64,000 bases of DNA from Pseudoalteromonas atlantica (GTDB lineage Bacteria; Pseudomonadota; Gammaproteobacteria; Enterobacterales; Alteromonadaceae), in the NCBI GenBank assembly GCA_007988745.1, contig BJUT01000002.1:1-64000 (forward strand). Reading direction: 5' to 3'. The notes under the pieces are model-generated. The model was not told where the DNA came from and ran no database searches. It saw nothing but the letters and a program-made list of their open reading frames with translations. Positions 28,800-37,082 of this stretch are shown one piece after another (the stretch's first letter is position 1; every line of letters starts with the position of its first letter). Both the position numbers and the translations under genes were made by a program.

Positions 28800-29387
28800 A
28801 TGTTTAAAACGTTAGCCATTATCGGTTTATCGTTATCAAGTGTCGCTTTGTCTAATGCCGCTCATGCAGATTGGCAGCTAGTCAATGACAAGAGCCAATT
28901 AAGTTTTGTTTCTATTAAAAAAGACTCGATTGCTGAGGCACATCATTTTACTAACCTAGAAGGAACACTTTCAGACAGTGGTGCTTTTAGTGTAAATATA
29001 GACTTAACCTCTGCAGAAACACTGATCCCTATTCGCAATGAACGTTTAACTCAATTTGTATTTGAAGCGGCTAAGTTTCCTCATGCAGTTTTAACTGCGG
29101 ATTTAAAAAAGCAATTAAGTAATATTAAAAAGCCGGGCCAGCATGTATTAAAAGAGGTTGATGCACAGCTTGATTTTCATGGTAATAAAAAGCCATTAAA
29201 AATAAATGTACTTGTTAGCAGTGCCGAAAATGGCGATTTAAGCGTGTCGTCGTTTACGCCTGTGATTGTAAATAGCCAAGATTTTGGTGTGACCGAAGGC
29301 GTTAAAAAGCTACAGCAATTAGCTGGTTTACCTGCCGTTGCTACAGCCGTACCAGTTACTTTTGCGCTAACACTTAAAAAACAGTGA
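28800..29387 (+). CDS. YceI family periplasmic lipid-binding protein
   Basis: A 195-residue protein with a cleavable signal peptide (about 1-23, ending SNAAHA) and a single YceI lipocalin-like beta barrel, which binds long isoprenoid lipids in known structures. The family N-terminus 'W.L....S.L.F.S.K' is visible directly after the signal, and 'SAETLIPIRNERL' fits the conserved middle. The ATG has TAGGAG ahead of it. Its TGA overlaps the GTG start of the DUF1285 gene, implying coupling. A specific role (ubiquinone precursor or stress) cannot be read from the sequence. Confidence 0.88.
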   Translation: MFKTLAIIGLSLSSVALSNAAHADWQLVNDKSQLSFVSIKKDSIAEAHHFTNLEGTLSDSGAFSVNIDLTSAETLIPIRNERLTQFVFEAAKFPHAVLTADLKKQLSNIKKPGQHVLKEVDAQLDFHGNKKPLKINVLVSSAENGDLSVSSFTPVIVNSQDFGVTEGVKKLQQLAGLPAVATAVPVTFALTLKKQ

Positions 29388-29901
29388 TCTCGTTAACGGC
29401 GCTTAGTAAGCAATTAAGCGAGCCTAGCAAACCGTTTGATAGTTGGCAGCCTGCCCAGTGTGGTGAGCTGCCGATTATGATTAACGAGCAAGGGCAGTGG
29501 TTTTACGATGGCAGCGAAATTACTCGTCCTGCGATGGTAAAACTGTTTGCCAGTTTTTATGCAAAGAAGGTGAGCAGTTTTATTTAAAAACACCCATCGA
29601 AAAAATAGCGATAGAGGTGCAAGATGCGCCTTTCGTTATCGTAAGCTGGCATATTGAAAGCACAGCGCAAGGGCAGGTTATGTGTTGTGTAGATAATTTA
29701 GCACGGCAATGGTTAATCAGTGCTGAGCAGCCTCTTTATATAAAAAACTATAAAAATGCAGCGGTGCCTTATTTGCAATTACCTTATGGGTGTAGCGCGC
29801 GGGTATCACGGAGTGTGTTTTATCAGTGGGCTGAAATAGCCGACGCTGATGAGCGCGGCTATTTTATAAAATCAGCAGGGGGAAAGTTTTATCTTTCGTA
29901 G
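29384..29901 (+). pseudogene. DUF1285 family gene split by a one-base frameshift
   Basis: Two frames together make one DUF1285 protein of about 172 residues. The first (from the GTG at 29384) gives the N-terminal third with 'CGELPIMINEQGQWFYDGS' and the second carries 'YLKTPIEKIAIEVQDAPFV', both diagnostic for the family and normally continuous. The frame is lost at a run of five T (29554-29558). A sixth T would restore 'FASFLCKEGEQF' across the joint, so one base appears to be missing. It may be a real inactivation, a sequencing error in a homopolymer, or slippage during expression. The gene overlaps the end of the YceI gene (GTGA). Function of the family is unknown. Confidence 0.78.
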
Positions 29902-29911
29902 GTGCTTATTT

Positions 29912-30571
29912 TTAAGCGTCTGAGCTGTCTTCATCGCTTTGCGGTGGTGCAACAGCCACAATTGGCCCTAAATACCACTCATCTAGCTTTTTAGCGACTT
30001 CCGGTAAACCTGTTCCCTTAAGTGATGAAAAAGCGTGTACAGTAATATCACCGTCTAGTTCACTTAATTCACGGCGTACTTGCAGTACTTGTGCTTTACG
30101 CGCACCTTGCTTGAGCTTATCGGCTTTAGTTAAAAGCGCCAGTACTGGGATTTCGCTGCCAATAGCCCAGTTAATTAGATCTTTGTCTAAATCTTTTAAT
30201 GGGTGGCGAATATCCATTAATATAACAATACCTTTTAAACTTTGACGTTTTTGTAGGTACTCACCCAGTGACTTTTGCCACTTCTTTTTCATTTCAATAG
30301 GTACTTTAGCAAAACCATAACCGGGTAAGTCGATTAAGCGCATATCATCTACTTGACCTAATTCAAAGGTGTTGATTAACTGCGTACGACCTGGCGTTTT
30401 ACTGGTACGAGCAAGTTTTTGATCTGTCAGTGCATTAAGAGCACTTGACTTACCTGCATTAGAGCGACCTGCAAACGCGACTTCAATTCCCGTATCAGCA
30501 GGTAATTTAGTGATGTCTGGCGCGCTTGTTACAAAAGACGCAGTATTATATTTGATACGAGATTTGAGCAC
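29912..30571 (-). CDS. engB: Ribosome biogenesis GTPase EngB (YsxC/YihA)
   Basis: A 219-residue essential GTPase for assembly of the large ribosomal subunit. G1 '[12 protein letters not shown]', G3 '[11 protein letters not shown]', G4 'TKAD' and G5 'FSSLKGTG' are present. The start is the GTG at 30571, which has GGAGAG six bases ahead. It lies in the same position relative to polA and yihI as in E. coli. The C-terminus is acidic and slightly longer than usual. Confidence 0.94.
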   Translation of the reverse strand: MLKSRIKYNTASFVTSAPDITKLPADTGIEVAFAGRSNAGKSSALNALTDQKLARTSKTPGRTQLINTFELGQVDDMRLIDLPGYGFAKVPIEMKKKWQKSLGEYLQKRQSLKGIVILMDIRHPLKDLDKDLINWAIGSEIPVLALLTKADKLKQGARKAQVLQVRRELSELDGDITVHAFSSLKGTGLPEVAKKLDEWYLGPIVAVAPPQSDEDSSDA

Positions 30572-30851
30572 AGGCTCTCCTAAAAACGTAAAAGTTAATC
30601 TTATTGAGCTAAATTCACTCAGGGCGCGTATTTTATACTATAAAGGATGTATTAAAAAGCGTATTTAAACACCTAAAAACTCTATAAATGGCACTATTAA
30701 AGCTGCTTAAAGGTTAATCTAGGTCAAAACCCTATAAATTATAAGCTTAATATGAGTAGAAAACGTGCCAGAGAATTTTTTATCGTGTAGAATACATGAA
30801 TTACAACATCCATATTGTAGATGATACAGGGTCGGAAACAGAGAATTCACC

Positions 30852-31484
30852 ATGAAAAAAATAGCACTATCTTTAACAATATTGCTTGGTGCGTTGTCAG
30901 CAAGCAACGCAACAGCATTTGATGGCGATGTAAACGCAGGTAAAGAAAAATCAGCAACGTGTGCGGCTTGTCACGGCCCAGACGGTAATGCACCGGTTAA
31001 TATTTACCCTAAACTTGCAGGCCAGCACCCAGATTACATCCTTAAACAACTTAAGGATTTAAAATTAGGTATGACTTCAGGCGGTAAAGAAGGCCGTATG
31101 GATCCTGTAATGAGCGCGATGGCTATGCCACTTAGCGAACAAGACATGAAAGACCTATCTGCTTATTTTTCTTCATTGAACATGACTGAAGGCGCCACCC
31201 CTAAAGACGTGGTTGAAGTTGGTCAAATGCTTTACAAAGCAGGCGATGCTGAACGTGGTATTCCGGCTTGTGCGGCGTGTCATGGTCCGCGAGGCAATGG
31301 TTCGTCTCTTGCTAAGTTTCCTAAAATTTCTTTTCAGCACCCAGAGTACATTAAAGCTCAGCTAGAGAAGTTTCGTGATGGAACCCGTAAAAACGACCAT
31401 AACGGTATGATGCAAGATATAGCGAAAAAGCTAACTGATAAAGATATTGAAGTACTATCTCAATACTTAGGTGGCTTACACTAA
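30852..31484 (+). CDS. Dihaem cytochrome c4
   Basis: A 210-residue periplasmic cytochrome with a signal peptide (about 1-22, ending ATA-FDG) and two tandem class I haem domains. Each has the haem site 'CAACHG' and an axial methionine ('MAMPLSE' in the first, a 'NGMMQD'-type segment in the second). Cytochrome c4 carries electrons from the bc1 complex to cbb3 or related oxidases. In many gammaproteobacteria it sits next to engB, as here, divergently transcribed. A terminator follows at 31533. Confidence 0.92.
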   Translation: MKKIALSLTILLGALSASNATAFDGDVNAGKEKSATCAACHGPDGNAPVNIYPKLAGQHPDYILKQLKDLKLGMTSGGKEGRMDPVMSAMAMPLSEQDMKDLSAYFSSLNMTEGATPKDVVEVGQMLYKAGDAERGIPACAACHGPRGNGSSLAKFPKISFQHPEYIKAQLEKFRDGTRKNDHNGMMQDIAKKLTDKDIEVLSQYLGGLH

Positions 31485-31532
31485 AGTCGTATTTATTTAG
31501 TATTAGCTAGTGTAATACTATGTAATATGATT

Positions 31533-31558
31533 AAAAAGCAGCTTACGCTGCTTTTTTT
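31533..31558 (+). terminator. Cytochrome c4 terminator
   Basis: AAAAAGCAGC (31533-31542) pairs with GCTGCTTTTT (31547-31556) around TTAC, followed by more T. It works in both directions. Confidence 0.9.
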
Positions 31559-31615
31559 GTGTCCACATTTTAACGATATCACCCTTTAGTTTGTGAGACA
31601 TTTGCCATGCTGTTT

Positions 31616-31633
31616 TGTAAGAAATAACTTATT
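31616..31633 (+). promoter_or_regulatory. GacA/UvrY-type activator box
   Basis: TGTAAG, six bases, CTTATT closely matches the TGTAAG-N6-CTTACA palindrome bound by GacA/UvrY response regulators upstream of csrB/rsm RNAs. It lies about 125-140 bases ahead of the inferred start of the GGA-rich RNA, a usual distance for this element. Confidence 0.6.
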
Positions 31634-31756
31634 TTAAAAATATTTTTACAGTTAAATTTATGTTTGTTATAAGTTTTTTGTTTTTTATATGCGCTCTATG
31701 TAAGAAAAATTATATAAACCAGTTGTAACAAAAATATTAACGGGTAAATTAACCAC

Positions 31757-32065
31757 TGTCGCAAAACAACAATAACAACATGGATTATGCTAAAGGAAAA
31801 TGGCGCGACACGACTGAATAGCACATTGAAGGTGCTACAAAAGGAAATAACAAGAAAGCGTCAGGATGACCGTAAATAATAAAATCTCAAGGAAGTTTAA
31901 TAATAAAAACAAAATGGAATGTAACAAGGAAGGTTAAAATAATAACAATACGGACTGATAATAATAAAAATAATAAAGACTAAAAAAAGTCGAAGGGAGA
32001 AGTGTCCAGATAATGGCGCTCAGATTAGTAGGCGGTAGAGATGTTTTCTCTACCGCCTTTTTATT
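31757..32065 (+). ncRNA. CsrB/CsrC-type CsrA-sequestering small RNA
   Basis: A non-coding stretch of about 300 bases with nine GGA triplets between 31782 and 31998, far above chance in this AT-rich DNA. They sit in contexts such as AAGGAA, CAAGGAAG and TCAGGATGA (31861-31869), the last being the core CsrB repeat in a GTCA/TGAC hairpin (31860-31870). It ends in a strong terminator (GGCGGTAGAG/CTCTACCGCC, 32031-32057, then T-run). A GacA/UvrY box lies upstream. The position between engB and yihI is that of csrC in E. coli. Such RNAs soak up the translational regulator CsrA and so control motility, biofilm and carbon storage. The exact 5' end is inferred from a promoter-like pair. Confidence 0.8.
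32031..32065 (+). terminator. Terminator of the CsrB/C-type RNA
   Basis: A ten-pair perfect stem GGCGGTAGAG (32031-32040) with CTCTACCGCC (32048-32057), loop ATGTTTT, then TTTTTATTT. It is one of the strongest terminators in the window and has no protein gene directly ahead of it. Confidence 0.92.
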
Positions 32066-32225
32066 TGTCCTGTTACAATACCCACCGTTTAGCAATAAGC
32101 TAATGCGCTAATTCAACGAGCAACCCAAGCTTTAATGCGCAAATCGAATTCTTCTGGCTAGGCCAGCACTGCGATGCTCATGTTATGTGCCTCGCTCAAA
32201 ACCTCTTAAGTGAGATGATCAAGAT

Positions 32226-32816
32226 ATGAGTAGAAAGAAAAAATCACGCAAAATTCCTTCAAACGGCCCTGTTCGTTTAAGCCAAGATAAGCTTAAAGAA
32301 ATGCGTGCGTTAAAAGAGCAACGAGTTAAAAAGCCAAAGGGCGCTAAGCCTGGTTCTCGTAATGCACCTGAGCTATTAGATAGCGATACTAAAAAAGCAA
32401 ACTCAGCGCCAAAAGATAAGCGCGTCGGCAGTAAAAAAGCCGTGCCTTTAGTGGCTAGTGCACCACAGCCGCAAGTAGAAATGAAGCGTAACTTAAAGCC
32501 AACAGTTGAGCTTAAAAAGGTTACAGAGCCAGAGCTTACGCCTGAGCAAGAGCTAGAAGCGCTTGAAAACGATGAGCGTTTACTTAAGCTCGTTGAGCGC
32601 CATGAGCAAGGTGAAATGCTGACGGGTAAAGATGCGAAGTACTTTAATAGCCGTATTGCTCGCCACCAAGTACTTTGTAAGTTACTAGGTATCGAAGATG
32701 AAGACGAGTTTGAAGATGATTTTGAAGATAACTTCGAAAGCGACGGTAACTCAGATTTCGATAAGTACCTTTCAGATGATTTAGCCAATGAGTGGCTAGA
32801 TGATGACGACAAATAG
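32226..32816 (+). CDS. yihI: Der GTPase-activating protein YihI
   Basis: A 196-residue protein. The basic N-terminus 'MSRKKKSRK' and the conserved segment 'DERLLKLVERHEQGEMLTG' with 'DAKYFN' are those of YihI, which stimulates the GTPase activity of Der in ribosome assembly. The C-terminus is very acidic (many Asp/Glu after residue 160). It occupies the same place as in E. coli, between csrC and hemN. The DUF2489 gene starts 12 bases later, so the two are probably cotranscribed. Confidence 0.9.
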   Translation: MSRKKKSRKIPSNGPVRLSQDKLKEMRALKEQRVKKPKGAKPGSRNAPELLDSDTKKANSAPKDKRVGSKKAVPLVASAPQPQVEMKRNLKPTVELKKVTEPELTPEQELEALENDERLLKLVERHEQGEMLTGKDAKYFNSRIARHQVLCKLLGIEDEDEFEDDFEDNFESDGNSDFDKYLSDDLANEWLDDDDK

Positions 32817-32828
32817 TAAGGGCGCTTA

Positions 32829-33344
32829 ATGAGTACCGCAGTGATTGTAGCCTTGTTTGTAGGTGCTGTTATTATTGCTGGCTTAGCATTTTATGCAGGT
32901 CAGTTGCTCTATAAGCTTAACGCGCAAAAAAAGTTAATTGCGCAAAAGCAAGCAGAGCAACAGCAAAAGCTTAAGCAGTCGCGCTTAAAGCGTAACGCTA
33001 AACTTGCAGATAGCATTCATCTAATTGCTCGTGCAATGGCTGAAGAGCAATGTGAGTACTCTGAAGGCTGTTTACGAATTTGGGTTTTAATGTCTCAGTA
33101 CGCTTTTGAAGATGAGCGAGATTTAACGCTAGCGTACCCAGGCATTTATAAAATGTATAACGTTGTGAAAGAAATGCCGACTCACGATGCACGCAAAAAA
33201 TACTCTAAAAAAGAGATTTTTAAGCAAGATACAGCACGTTGGCGAGCTGAAGAAAACTTTAGTGATGAGATTAAAGCAGATTGCGACAAAATCATTGTTG
33301 AGTTTAAAGCTGCGCCGGGCAGCGAAAACATCGTGTTTAATTAA
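32829..33344 (+). CDS. DUF2489 family membrane-anchored protein
   Basis: A 171-residue protein with one N-terminal transmembrane helix (about 4-26), a Lys/Gln-rich coiled-coil stretch (about 30-60) and a C-terminal helical domain with 'YPGIYKMYNVVKEMPTHDARK', which I recognise as DUF2489. Function is unknown. It follows yihI closely and ends at a terminator; this pairing recurs in Vibrio and Alteromonadales genomes as far as I recall. Confidence 0.8.
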   Translation: MSTAVIVALFVGAVIIAGLAFYAGQLLYKLNAQKKLIAQKQAEQQQKLKQSRLKRNAKLADSIHLIARAMAEEQCEYSEGCLRIWVLMSQYAFEDERDLTLAYPGIYKMYNVVKEMPTHDARKKYSKKEIFKQDTARWRAEENFSDEIKADCDKIIVEFKAAPGSENIVFN

Positions 33345-33360
33345 ACCCTATAGAAAATAC

Positions 33361-33390
33361 AAAAAGCAGACTCAGGTCTGCTTTTTTTAT
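33361..33390. terminator. Bidirectional terminator
   Basis: AAAAAGCAGACTC pairs with GGTCTGCTTTTTTT in effect as AAAAGCAGAC/GTCTGCTTTT, between the converging DUF2489 and hemN genes. Confidence 0.88.
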
Positions 33391-33451
33391 GCCTGCTTAT
33401 CGACACGTTTTTACCACCTCAAACGTGATAAGCGAATTGCTATAGCACTAA

Positions 33452-34825
33452 TTAAATCACTCGTGAGAAACGGGTTTTACTTATTTGCTTTTGTAAGTGA
33501 GCATCAAAGCACATACATATAATACGAATAAATAGATTTCCGCGAGGCGTGACGCGTATTACCTTATCGTTTATATGCACCATGTCATCGTCTATTAAAG
33601 GCTTTAGCGCCAACAGCGCATCCGCAAAATACTCATTAAAATGTATAGAATGCTTTTTCGCAAATGCGTGTGTGTCTAATTCAAACTGGCAAATAAGTGA
33701 TTTAATAGCCTCTGCGCGTATTACATCATCGTGCGTTAAATGCATTCCTTTATGTATAGCACTGCCGGCTTGCGTTTCTATTTCGTGATAATAATGCTTA
33801 AGCACTTTTTGGTTTTGTAAAATGGTCGTGCCAATTTGCGAAATAGACGAGACCCCTAAACCTAATAAGTCGCAATTACCGTGGGTGGTATAGCCCTGAA
33901 AGTTACGATGTAACTGCCCTTTATTTTGCGCGACTGCAAGTTCGTTGTCGGCTTTTGCAAAATGATCCATACCAATAAACTGATAGCCTGCAAAGGTCAT
34001 TTGCGCCAAGGTGTTTTTAAACATGGTTAGCTTGTCGTGGGCACTGGGTAAGTCAGCCTCTTTTATTTTACGTTGCGCAGCAAAGCGCTCTGGTAAATGC
34101 GCGTAATTAAATACAGAGACTCTATCTGGGCTTAAGGCAATTAATTGCGCTATTGTTTTTTCAAAGCTTTGGGGTGTTTGTTTAGGTAGGCCATAGATCA
34201 TATCTGCATTTATAGACTTAAAGCCAAGCTCGCGGGCTTGGGTTATCAGTGCTTTAACGGTATCTACTTGCTGTGTACGGTTAACCGCTTGTTGTACCTC
34301 ATCGTTAAAATCTTGAATACCAAAGGATACGCGGTTAAAGCCTAAAACCCGTAAGTGTATAAGCATATCTTTAGCAAGGGAGCGTGGGTCTATTTCAATG
34401 CCTCGCTCAGTGTTGCGGGTAAAGTGAAAGTGCTGCTCTAATAAGTTAATTAAGCGCGTCATTTGCTTTACAGTTAAAAAGGTTGGCGTACCACCCCCTA
34501 AATGCAATTGCTCCACTGTGTAGTGTTTAAATAAAGGGGCATGTGCTGCTATTTCTTTTGTTAAATAATCTAAATACACATCGGCTTTAGACTGATGGCG
34601 TGTGATCACCTTGTTACATCCGCAGTAATAGCAAAGCTCACTGCAAAATGGGATGTGAATATACAAAGAAAGTGAGCGACTAGAGGATGATTTTATAGCG
34701 CTAACAAGGTCTTGTTGCTGATACCCCTCGCTTAAAGATAAAGCGGTGGGGTAGGAGGTATAGCGCGGCCCTGACACGTTATACTTATTTATAAGAGTTT
34801 GATCCCATTTTGGAAGCTTTATCAT
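33452..34825 (-). CDS. hemN: Oxygen-independent coproporphyrinogen III dehydrogenase
   Basis: A 457-residue radical SAM enzyme of anaerobic haem synthesis, decarboxylating coproporphyrinogen III to protoporphyrinogen IX. The cluster motif is 'CSELCYYCGC' (CxxxCxxC plus the extra cysteine of HemN), and 'HLGGGTPTFL' follows. I chose the ATG at 34825, which has AAGGTG nine bases ahead and gives the E. coli length; a GTG at 34834 is possible. An FNR-like box lies 60 bases upstream. It is the right anchor of the gene order shared with E. coli. Confidence 0.94.
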   Translation of the reverse strand: MIKLPKWDQTLINKYNVSGPRYTSYPTALSLSEGYQQQDLVSAIKSSSSRSLSLYIHIPFCSELCYYCGCNKVITRHQSKADVYLDYLTKEIAAHAPLFKHYTVEQLHLGGGTPTFLTVKQMTRLINLLEQHFHFTRNTERGIEIDPRSLAKDMLIHLRVLGFNRVSFGIQDFNDEVQQAVNRTQQVDTVKALITQARELGFKSINADMIYGLPKQTPQSFEKTIAQLIALSPDRVSVFNYAHLPERFAAQRKIKEADLPSAHDKLTMFKNTLAQMTFAGYQFIGMDHFAKADNELAVAQNKGQLHRNFQGYTTHGNCDLLGLGVSSISQIGTTILQNQKVLKHYYHEIETQAGSAIHKGMHLTHDDVIRAEAIKSLICQFELDTHAFAKKHSIHFNEYFADALLALKPLIDDDMVHINDKVIRVTPRGNLFIRIICMCFDAHLQKQISKTRFSRVI

Positions 34826-34884
34826 CACGCGCACCTTATGTATTAATGAGGTGTTGAGTATAAAAAGCTTTTAAGGGAGGGGTT

Positions 34885-34898
34885 TTGATCTACAACAA
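34885..34898. promoter_or_regulatory. FNR-like box ahead of hemN
   Basis: TTGAT-CTAC-AACAA matches the FNR consensus TTGAT-N4-ATCAA at nine of ten positions, 60 bases ahead of the hemN start, a distance compatible with activation from about -41. Confidence 0.45.
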
Positions 34899-34922
34899 AA
34901 AAGGTGCCTAAGCACCTTTTTA
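34897..34922 (-). terminator. Terminator of darP
   Basis: AAAAAGGTGC pairs with GCACCTTTTT around CTAA. It follows the leftward darP gene and nearly touches the FNR-like box of hemN. Confidence 0.85.
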
Positions 34923-34937
34923 AAAGAGTATTTTTTG

Positions 34938-35471
34938 TTAATACGTCATGTTGTGGGCATCTTTTAAGTATTGAAACAATTCTTTATAGCCCTTGCCTGG
35001 CTTTTCAGCTTTAACTTCTTTAGCGGCGTTGCGTACCAATTGGCGCATTTTTTGGCGCTCAAGGGTCGGGTATTGCTCAATAGTTTCGTTAATTAAATCA
35101 TCGCCTTGCTCAATTAAGTCGGTACGTAATTGCTCAATTTTTTTAATTAAAACCTCAGCTTGGTTATTTTTATTAAGCATTACGTCAATAATGGCTTTAA
35201 TTTCTTCAACGTTTTCTACTGTGCGTAGCGTTTTAGCAATGTAATTTAAGTGGCGGCGGTACGCATCGCTCTTATTACTGATTTTATCAGCAACTACCAT
35301 GGCTGCTTTCAAATCGTCATTGAGTGGTAAGCGTTCGCGTTGCTTTTTCCCCATTTTAGCAATTTCAGAACCTAACTGATGAAACTCTTGCGCGTCGCGC
35401 TTTAGTTCACTTTTTGATACGTAAATAATTTCTTCTTCAATTTCAGCAGGCTTGCCTTTTTTCTTCGCCAT
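34938..35471 (-). CDS. darP: Dual-action ribosomal maturation protein DarP (YjgA)
   Basis: A 177-residue highly charged protein of the DUF615 family, now DarP, which helps late steps of 50S subunit assembly. The family segment 'VSKSELKRDAQEFHQLG' is at the N-terminus, followed by 'ALIDLDLPLND'-like text (here 'KKQRERLPLNDDLKAA'). It is divergent from pmbA, the same pairing as in E. coli. Confidence 0.92.
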   Translation of the reverse strand: MAKKKGKPAEIEEEIIYVSKSELKRDAQEFHQLGSEIAKMGKKQRERLPLNDDLKAAMVVADKISNKSDAYRRHLNYIAKTLRTVENVEEIKAIIDVMLNKNNQAEVLIKKIEQLRTDLIEQGDDLINETIEQYPTLERQKMRQLVRNAAKEVKAEKPGKGYKELFQYLKDAHNMTY

Positions 35472-35615
35472 GGGGTGCTCTTAAGTAAAAATAACTTTTG
35501 CCATTATACGCGATTCTTTTAGTGATTAATATTAGCTGATGTGGTGCAGTGAGTGTGTTAGCATTTAAAGATAAGAAATGCGTGCAATATTGCCTTAAGG
35601 CTCAGGACTTAATTT

Positions 35616-36965
35616 ATGAAAAGCCAACAACACGATCCAATTTATTCTCAAATCTCTCAAGTAAAAGATGCCGTAGCTGAAGTGCTCGAGCATGCTAAAA
35701 AATTGGGTGCCACTGCCGCAGAAGCTGCTATGTCTAGTACATCGGGTTTATCGGTAAGCACACGCATGGGTGAAGTAGAAACCATAGAGTTTAACCAAGA
35801 TGGTGGTTTAGGTATCAGTGTTTATGTAGGGAATAATAAAGGCTCGGCGTCTACTGCTGATCTAAACCCAAAAACACTGCGCACGGTAGTAGAAAAAGCC
35901 ATTGATATTGCCAAATTTACCTCAGATGACCCTTTTAATGGTATTGCCGATAAAGAATTACTCGAGTTTGCCCCTAAGGACCTTGATTTATATCACCCGT
36001 GGGATGTAAGCCCTGAGCAAGGTATTGAGCTATGTCACGCTGCAGAGCAAGCCGCTTTAAATGCTGATGAGCGCATTGTTAATTCAGATGGTGCAAGTTT
36101 TTCATCGCACCAAGGCTTACGTGTGTATGGTAATAGCCATGGTTTAATTGCTGGTTTTCCACGTACGCGCCACAGCATTAGCACTATGGTAATAGGCAAA
36201 GAAGGCGAGCACATGCAGCGCGACTCTGCTTATACTGTTGCTCGCGATCAGGGCGGACTTAACGACGCTGCTGCGGTAGGCCTAGAAGCCGCCACCGAAA
36301 CTCTGGCTAAACTAAATAGCCAAAAGCTGGGTACTATGAAAGTCCCTGTTATTTTTAGAGCCGATATTGCCAATTCATTGTTTGGCCATTTAGTGTCGGC
36401 AATTGGCGGCGGGGCGCTTTATCGTAAATCGAGCTTTTTACTCGACAGCTTAGGCACTCAAGTATTTAGTAAGAACGTTAATATTGCTGAGCGTCCTCAT
36501 ATATTAAAAGGATTAGCGTCGTCGCCTTTTGATAGCGAAGGGGCAAAAACGATTGACCGTGAAATTATTCAAGGCGGTGAGCTGCAAACGTACTTATTAG
36601 CAAGTTATGCAGCGCGTAAACTAAATATGGCTCCAACAGGCCATGCAGGCGGTATTCATAACTGGTTAGTTGAGCAAACGCACAACGATTTATCGGCTTT
36701 ATTAAAAACCATGGGAACAGGCTTATTAGTTACCGAGCTGATGGGGCAAGGCGTAAACACCGTTACGGGTGACTACTCGCGTGGAGCGGCTGGTTTTTGG
36801 ATAGAAAACGGTGAAATTCAGTACCCTGTTAGTGAAATTACCATTGCCGGAAATTTAAAAGACATGTTTAAAGGTATTTCGGCCATAGGGGGCGATATTG
36901 AGCGCAGAGGCGGCATTCAAACCGGCTCAGTACTTATAGAGCAAATGCAAATAGCAGGCGCATAA
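35616..36965 (+). CDS. pmbA: Metalloprotease PmbA (TldE)
   Basis: A 449-residue subunit of the TldD-TldE protease, which degrades unfolded linear peptides and, in E. coli, matures microcin B17 and degrades the CcdA antitoxin. TldE/PmbA itself lacks the HExxxH zinc site, and none is visible here. The family segments 'GLSVSTRMGEVETIEFNQD' and 'TGDYSRGAAGFWIENGEI' are clear. TldD, the catalytic partner, is not in the window. A short repeat copy lies just after the stop. Confidence 0.93.
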   Translation: MKSQQHDPIYSQISQVKDAVAEVLEHAKKLGATAAEAAMSSTSGLSVSTRMGEVETIEFNQDGGLGISVYVGNNKGSASTADLNPKTLRTVVEKAIDIAKFTSDDPFNGIADKELLEFAPKDLDLYHPWDVSPEQGIELCHAAEQAALNADERIVNSDGASFSSHQGLRVYGNSHGLIAGFPRTRHSISTMVIGKEGEHMQRDSAYTVARDQGGLNDAAAVGLEAATETLAKLNSQKLGTMKVPVIFRADIANSLFGHLVSAIGGGALYRKSSFLLDSLGTQVFSKNVNIAERPHILKGLASSPFDSEGAKTIDREIIQGGELQTYLLASYAARKLNMAPTGHAGGIHNWLVEQTHNDLSALLKTMGTGLLVTELMGQGVNTVTGDYSRGAAGFWIENGEIQYPVSEITIAGNLKDMFKGISAIGGDIERRGGIQTGSVLIEQMQIAGA

Positions 36966-36973
36966 TAGCAATT

Positions 36974-37004
36974 TGCAATAATACGTAATTAAGCGAATTG
37001 GTAT
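36974..37004. repeat. Fused short copy of the ATACCAAT repeat
   Basis: The word GCAATAATAC joins AATTAAG and CGAATTGGTAT directly. These are the inner right end and the outer left end of the full element at 8941-9103, so this copy looks like a deletion product that lost the middle. Confidence 0.6.
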
Positions 37005-37082
37005 AATATAAAAGCACATATTTAAGCCGAGCATTTAAACGCTTGGCTTAAACTTGCTTTATTTAAATTTTTGAGGTGTTGA

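Larger units (their letters stand above)
31485..31756. other. Upstream region of the CsrB/C-type RNA
   Basis: No protein gene. It contains the cytochrome c4 terminator (31533-31558), a GacA/UvrY-like box (31616-31633), a second half-site TGTAAG at 31699-31704, and a promoter-like pair TTGTAA (31723-31728), 16-base spacer, TAAATT (31745-31750). Confidence 0.55.

Noticed and set aside
32219..32812. A 197-residue Ser-rich frame opposite yihI
   Set aside because: It mirrors the Glu/Asp/Lys-rich yihI gene on the other strand; low-complexity Ser/Leu content is an artefact of that composition, and yihI is a known family.
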